Assembly: GCA_902615995.1 (NCBI GenBank)
Contig: CACMRF010000001.1
Coordinates: forward strand, 62,001-126,000
Origin: an uncultured SAR116 cluster alpha proteobacterium
Lineage (GTDB): Bacteria > Pseudomonadota > Alphaproteobacteria > Puniceispirillales > Marisalimonadaceae
Reading direction: 5' to 3'
DNA: 64,000 bases
Shown here: positions 61,081 to 64,000 of the stretch, piece after piece
How the letters are laid out: each line of letters begins with the position of its first letter
Numbering within the stretch: position 1 is the first letter of the stretch
Notes under the pieces: model-generated
Database searches by the model: none
The model's input: only the letters and a program-made list of their open reading frames with translations
Told to the model about the DNA's origin: nothing
Made by a program: the position numbers and the translations under genes

Positions 61081-62175
61081 ATGAAGAAGATTTTAATCAT
61101 TGGAAATAGTTTATCTGCATGGGCTGTTGCTAGTGCATTTATAAATAAAAAAGTTAATATTACAATAATTGGAAATAAGAATAAAACATTTGGAGCACAA
61201 CAATTATCTCCTAATGGGTTCGAAGCCTTAAAAAAATTAATTCAAAATGGTGATGTCAAAAACATTGTTTATGAAATAGTTAAGTTTGAAATAAATAGTT
61301 ATAATAATAATGAAACTAAAAACCTGAAAAATTTTTATTTTAATGAATTTGATTTAAAATATTTTTCTGTAAGCAGAGAAATGCTAATTAATTTTTTAAT
61401 AAAAAATGTAAAGAACAACATCAAAGTAAATGAAATAAATAAATCCTGTGTTGGCATTATTCAAAGAGAACCAGGAATGCTTGAAGTTTTAATGGATAAT
61501 AAAGAATTTATATCAGCTGACGTGATAATTGGGTGCGATGGTGTTAATGGCATTACTAGAAAATATGTATGTGGCACTACTAAAATAGTCAAAAAACAAG
61601 TTTTTCGTGGAACATCAAATGATAAAAAACAATTATTATTAAAACAAAAAACACTTGAATTAAATTTTTCAGATTATGGACATTTTGTTTCTTATCCGTT
61701 TATAAAAAATAACAATACATATATTAATTATGTTTTTATCCCTAACAGACTTTTTCAAAACTCAAATAAAATGTTACATAAACTAAAAAGCATTTCAAAA
61801 TTTTCGCCAATAGATTGGAATGAAGGTCATTTTTATTTTTACGAAGATGAAATTCAAACAATTCACAGAAATAATGTTTTGCTATTTGGAGACGCTGGAT
61901 TTTCTTTTGAACCCCATTTAGCCCAAGTAGGAAATAATATAATCGAAGATGCAAATTATCTAAAAATTTTAGTAGAAAACACTAATTCATATGATGAAAT
62001 ATTCAAAGATTTCTCAAGAAATACTTGTGAAAAAAAGAGAAAACTAAAATCCATTTCAAATATAGTTGGAATTTCTTTTGGAATTAATACTTTTACTAAA
62101 TTAAGAGATAAGTTAGTTTCTAATTTTTCAGATCAACTAATGTGTAATTTTCTTAAGAAAGTTTGGTATGATTAG
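61081..62175 (+). CDS. FAD-dependent monooxygenase-like protein (UbiH/PHBH-type fold), divergent
   Basis: N-terminal KKILIIGNSLSAWAVASAFINKKVNITIIG nucleotide-binding fold; VIIGCDGVNGITRKYV; NVLLFGDAGFSFEPHLAQVGNNIIEDANYL. Confidence 0.82.
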   Translation: MKKILIIGNSLSAWAVASAFINKKVNITIIGNKNKTFGAQQLSPNGFEALKKLIQNGDVKNIVYEIVKFEINSYNNNETKNLKNFYFNEFDLKYFSVSREMLINFLIKNVKNNIKVNEINKSCVGIIQREPGMLEVLMDNKEFISADVIIGCDGVNGITRKYVCGTTKIVKKQVFRGTSNDKKQLLLKQKTLELNFSDYGHFVSYPFIKNNNTYINYVFIPNRLFQNSNKMLHKLKSISKFSPIDWNEGHFYFYEDEIQTIHRNNVLLFGDAGFSFEPHLAQVGNNIIEDANYLKILVENTNSYDEIFKDFSRNTCEKKRKLKSISNIVGISFGINTFTKLRDKLVSNFSDQLMCNFLKKVWYD

Positions 62176-62707
62176 CAAAAGTTTTTTAATTATGCTATTT
62201 ACTCTTTTAATGAGCATCAGTTCTCCTGCAAATTCTGACTTCTTTGATTTAAGTTTTGAAAGTATTGATGGAAATATTATTTCATTAAAAGAATTCAAAA
62301 ATAAACCAATAATAGTTGTAAATTCAGCTTCATTTTGCGGTTTTACTTATCAATATGAACAATTAGAAAGCCTTTATCAAAAATATAAAAAAAATGGGCT
62401 TGTTATAATAGCAATTCCATCTAATGATTTTGGAGGACAAGAATTTAAAGATAACAAAAAGGTAAAAGAATTCTGCGAAGTAAATTTTAATATTTCTTTT
62501 CTTATTACTACAATAACTAAAGTTAAAGGAAATAGCCGACATCCTTTTTTTAAGTGGGTTGAAAAGGAAGCTGGATATTTATCGCTTCCAAAATGGAACT
62601 TTTATAAATATTTGATAAGTAAAGATGGTAAGTTATCATCCTGGTTTTCCAGTGTAACTAAACCTTCTTCAAAAAAATTTTTAAATGAGCTAAAAAAAAT
62701 AATGTAA
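62168..62707 (+). CDS. Glutathione peroxidase family protein with signal peptide
   Basis: VVNSASFCGFTYQYEQLESLYQKYKKNGLVIIAIPSNDFGGQE; WNFYKYLISKDGKLSSWFSS. Confidence 0.93.
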   Translation: MISKSFLIMLFTLLMSISSPANSDFFDLSFESIDGNIISLKEFKNKPIIVVNSASFCGFTYQYEQLESLYQKYKKNGLVIIAIPSNDFGGQEFKDNKKVKEFCEVNFNISFLITTITKVKGNSRHPFFKWVEKEAGYLSLPKWNFYKYLISKDGKLSSWFSSVTKPSSKKFLNELKKIM

Positions 62708-62710
62708 TAT

Positions 62711-62737
62711 AAAACCCATCGATATAGAATGGGTTTT
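62711..62737. terminator. Bidirectional intrinsic terminator between convergent gpx-like gene and yccA-like gene
   Basis: AAAACCCAT (62711-62719) cgatataga ATGGGTTTT (62729-62737), followed by T-rich tract. Confidence 0.78.
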
Positions 62738-62750
62738 ATTTTAATATTAA

Positions 62751-63479
62751 TTACTCACGATTACCAAGTAATGATAATAAAAACTGAAACATCAAAATAA
62801 AATCTAAGTATAGAGTTAAGGCACCTATTATAGATTTTTTACCTGCTGTTTCACTATCGTCAGCGGCATAATACATATTTTTAATCTTCTGAGTATCATA
62901 GGCTGTAAGGCCAGCAAAAATTAATACCCCTATGACCGAAATCATAAAGTCTAGACCTGATGATGCTAAGAAAATATTGACAATTTGTGCTATTATAAGC
63001 CCAAAAACGCCCATAATAAGAAATGATCCAAGTCCACTTAAGGACTTTTTTGTAGTATATCCATATATTGACAATCCAGCAAAAGATGCTGCAGTTATAA
63101 AGAATACCCTTACAACTGATTCACCAGTGTAGACTAATAAAAGTGATGATAGAGACAAGCCCATCAGACCCGAATATATATAAAAAAGATTTCTAGCTTT
63201 TTGTGAGCTAATACTTTGCAATTTAGCTGATATGTAAAACACCATCCCTAAAGGTGCTAATATAACTACCCACTTAAGAGGGCTTAGAAAGAAAAGTTCT
63301 CCTATTGGGGTCAACTGACCATTAGAAACTGATAGAAAATTTAATCCTAATGCCAATAAACCAGTTAATGCAAGTGCTGTAGTCATATGATTATACACGC
63401 CTAGCATATATGATCTTAGACCAACATCAATCTGAGCAGCTTGCGCTTGAGAACTCGACATGAAACGATTATCATTCAT
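62751..63479 (-). CDS. Bax inhibitor-1/YccA family membrane protein
   Basis: RSYMLGVYNHMTTALALTGLLAL, LTAYDTQKIKNMYYAADD, GALTLYLDFILMFQFLLSLLG. Confidence 0.95.
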   Translation of the reverse strand: MNDNRFMSSSQAQAAQIDVGLRSYMLGVYNHMTTALALTGLLALGLNFLSVSNGQLTPIGELFFLSPLKWVVILAPLGMVFYISAKLQSISSQKARNLFYIYSGLMGLSLSSLLLVYTGESVVRVFFITAASFAGLSIYGYTTKKSLSGLGSFLIMGVFGLIIAQIVNIFLASSGLDFMISVIGVLIFAGLTAYDTQKIKNMYYAADDSETAGKKSIIGALTLYLDFILMFQFLLSLLGNRE

Positions 63480-63581
63480 AATTTATCCTTTTGATTTGTT
63501 TTTTTTTATTAATATAGTTATTAAAGTTTATGAAAGCAAGAACATCATTCGCTAAAAATATTGATGAATTCATAATAAATA

Positions 63582-64000
63582 TTAATGAATAGAGGATAAT
63601 AGAGATTTTTTTCTTTTTTCAGTTTTTGATTTAAGTTGACCACAAGCAGCCAATATATCATCACCTCTTGTTGATCTTATTGGAGTTGGATAGCCAGCTT
63701 TCATAATAATATTAGAAAAAAGTTTAATTTGTTCTTTAGTAGAAGTTTCATAAAAAGTTCCGGGCCAAGGATTAAAAGGAATTAAATTTATTTTTGAGGG
63801 TATTCCTTTAATTAAATTTAATAAATTGATAGCATCTTCTTTTCTATCATTTACATCTTTTAACATAACATATTCCCAGGTTATTCTTCTAGAATTAGAT
63901 AAACTTGGGTATTTTTTACACGCTTGTAAAAGAGTTGAAATATTGTATTTTTTATTTATTGGTACTAATTCATCTCTAAGCTTGTCATCAACAGCATGAA
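63582..64000 (-). CDS. rlmN: Dual-specificity 23S rRNA/tRNA adenine-C2 methyltransferase RlmN, C-terminal part (truncated by window end)
   Basis: [19 protein letters not shown]... [51 protein letters not shown]; frame stays open to window end. Confidence 0.92.
   Translation of the reverse strand, partial: HAVDDKLRDELVPINKKYNISTLLQACKKYPSLSNSRRITWEYVMLKDVNDRKEDAINLLNLIKGIPSKINLIPFNPWPGTFYETSTKEQIKLFSNIIMKAGYPTPIRSTRGDDILAACGQLKSKTEKRKKSLLSSIH

Overview
This is a 64 kb AT-rich, densely packed bacterial chromosome segment. Gene content and order (coxB-coxA-ctaB-ctaG-coxC-SURF1, mutL-DUF3035-lspA-ileS-ribF, proteorhodopsin with crt/blh genes) suggest a streamlined marine alphaproteobacterium; that taxonomic call is inference. 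Most of the window is core metabolism: an aa3-type cytochrome oxidase and assembly cluster, a retinal/carotenoid cluster next to a blue-type proteorhodopsin, a lipid A/Kdo cluster, and genes for DNA repair, translation, phospholipid and cofactor synthesis, an RND efflux pair and pckA. The clearest accessory signal is a ~2.4 kb decayed integrative element at tRNA-Leu(CAA), about 41530-44059. It has a 55-nt imperfect direct repeat of the tRNA 3' half, paired CGTACCA repeats near both ends, a tyrosine-integrase remnant with in-frame stops (one just before the presumed catalytic Tyr), and an intact methyltransferase-like cargo gene. Other points of interest are an intrinsic terminator between proteorhodopsin and crtI, a 46-aa membrane microprotein between ctaB and ctaG missing from the ORF track, a secreted three-repeat protein flanked by two small unknown ORFs, an uncharacterised protein with a GGCT-like motif, and five convergent gene pairs that share a 4-nt double stop. 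I found no CRISPR array, rRNA, complete prophage or recognisable defence system.
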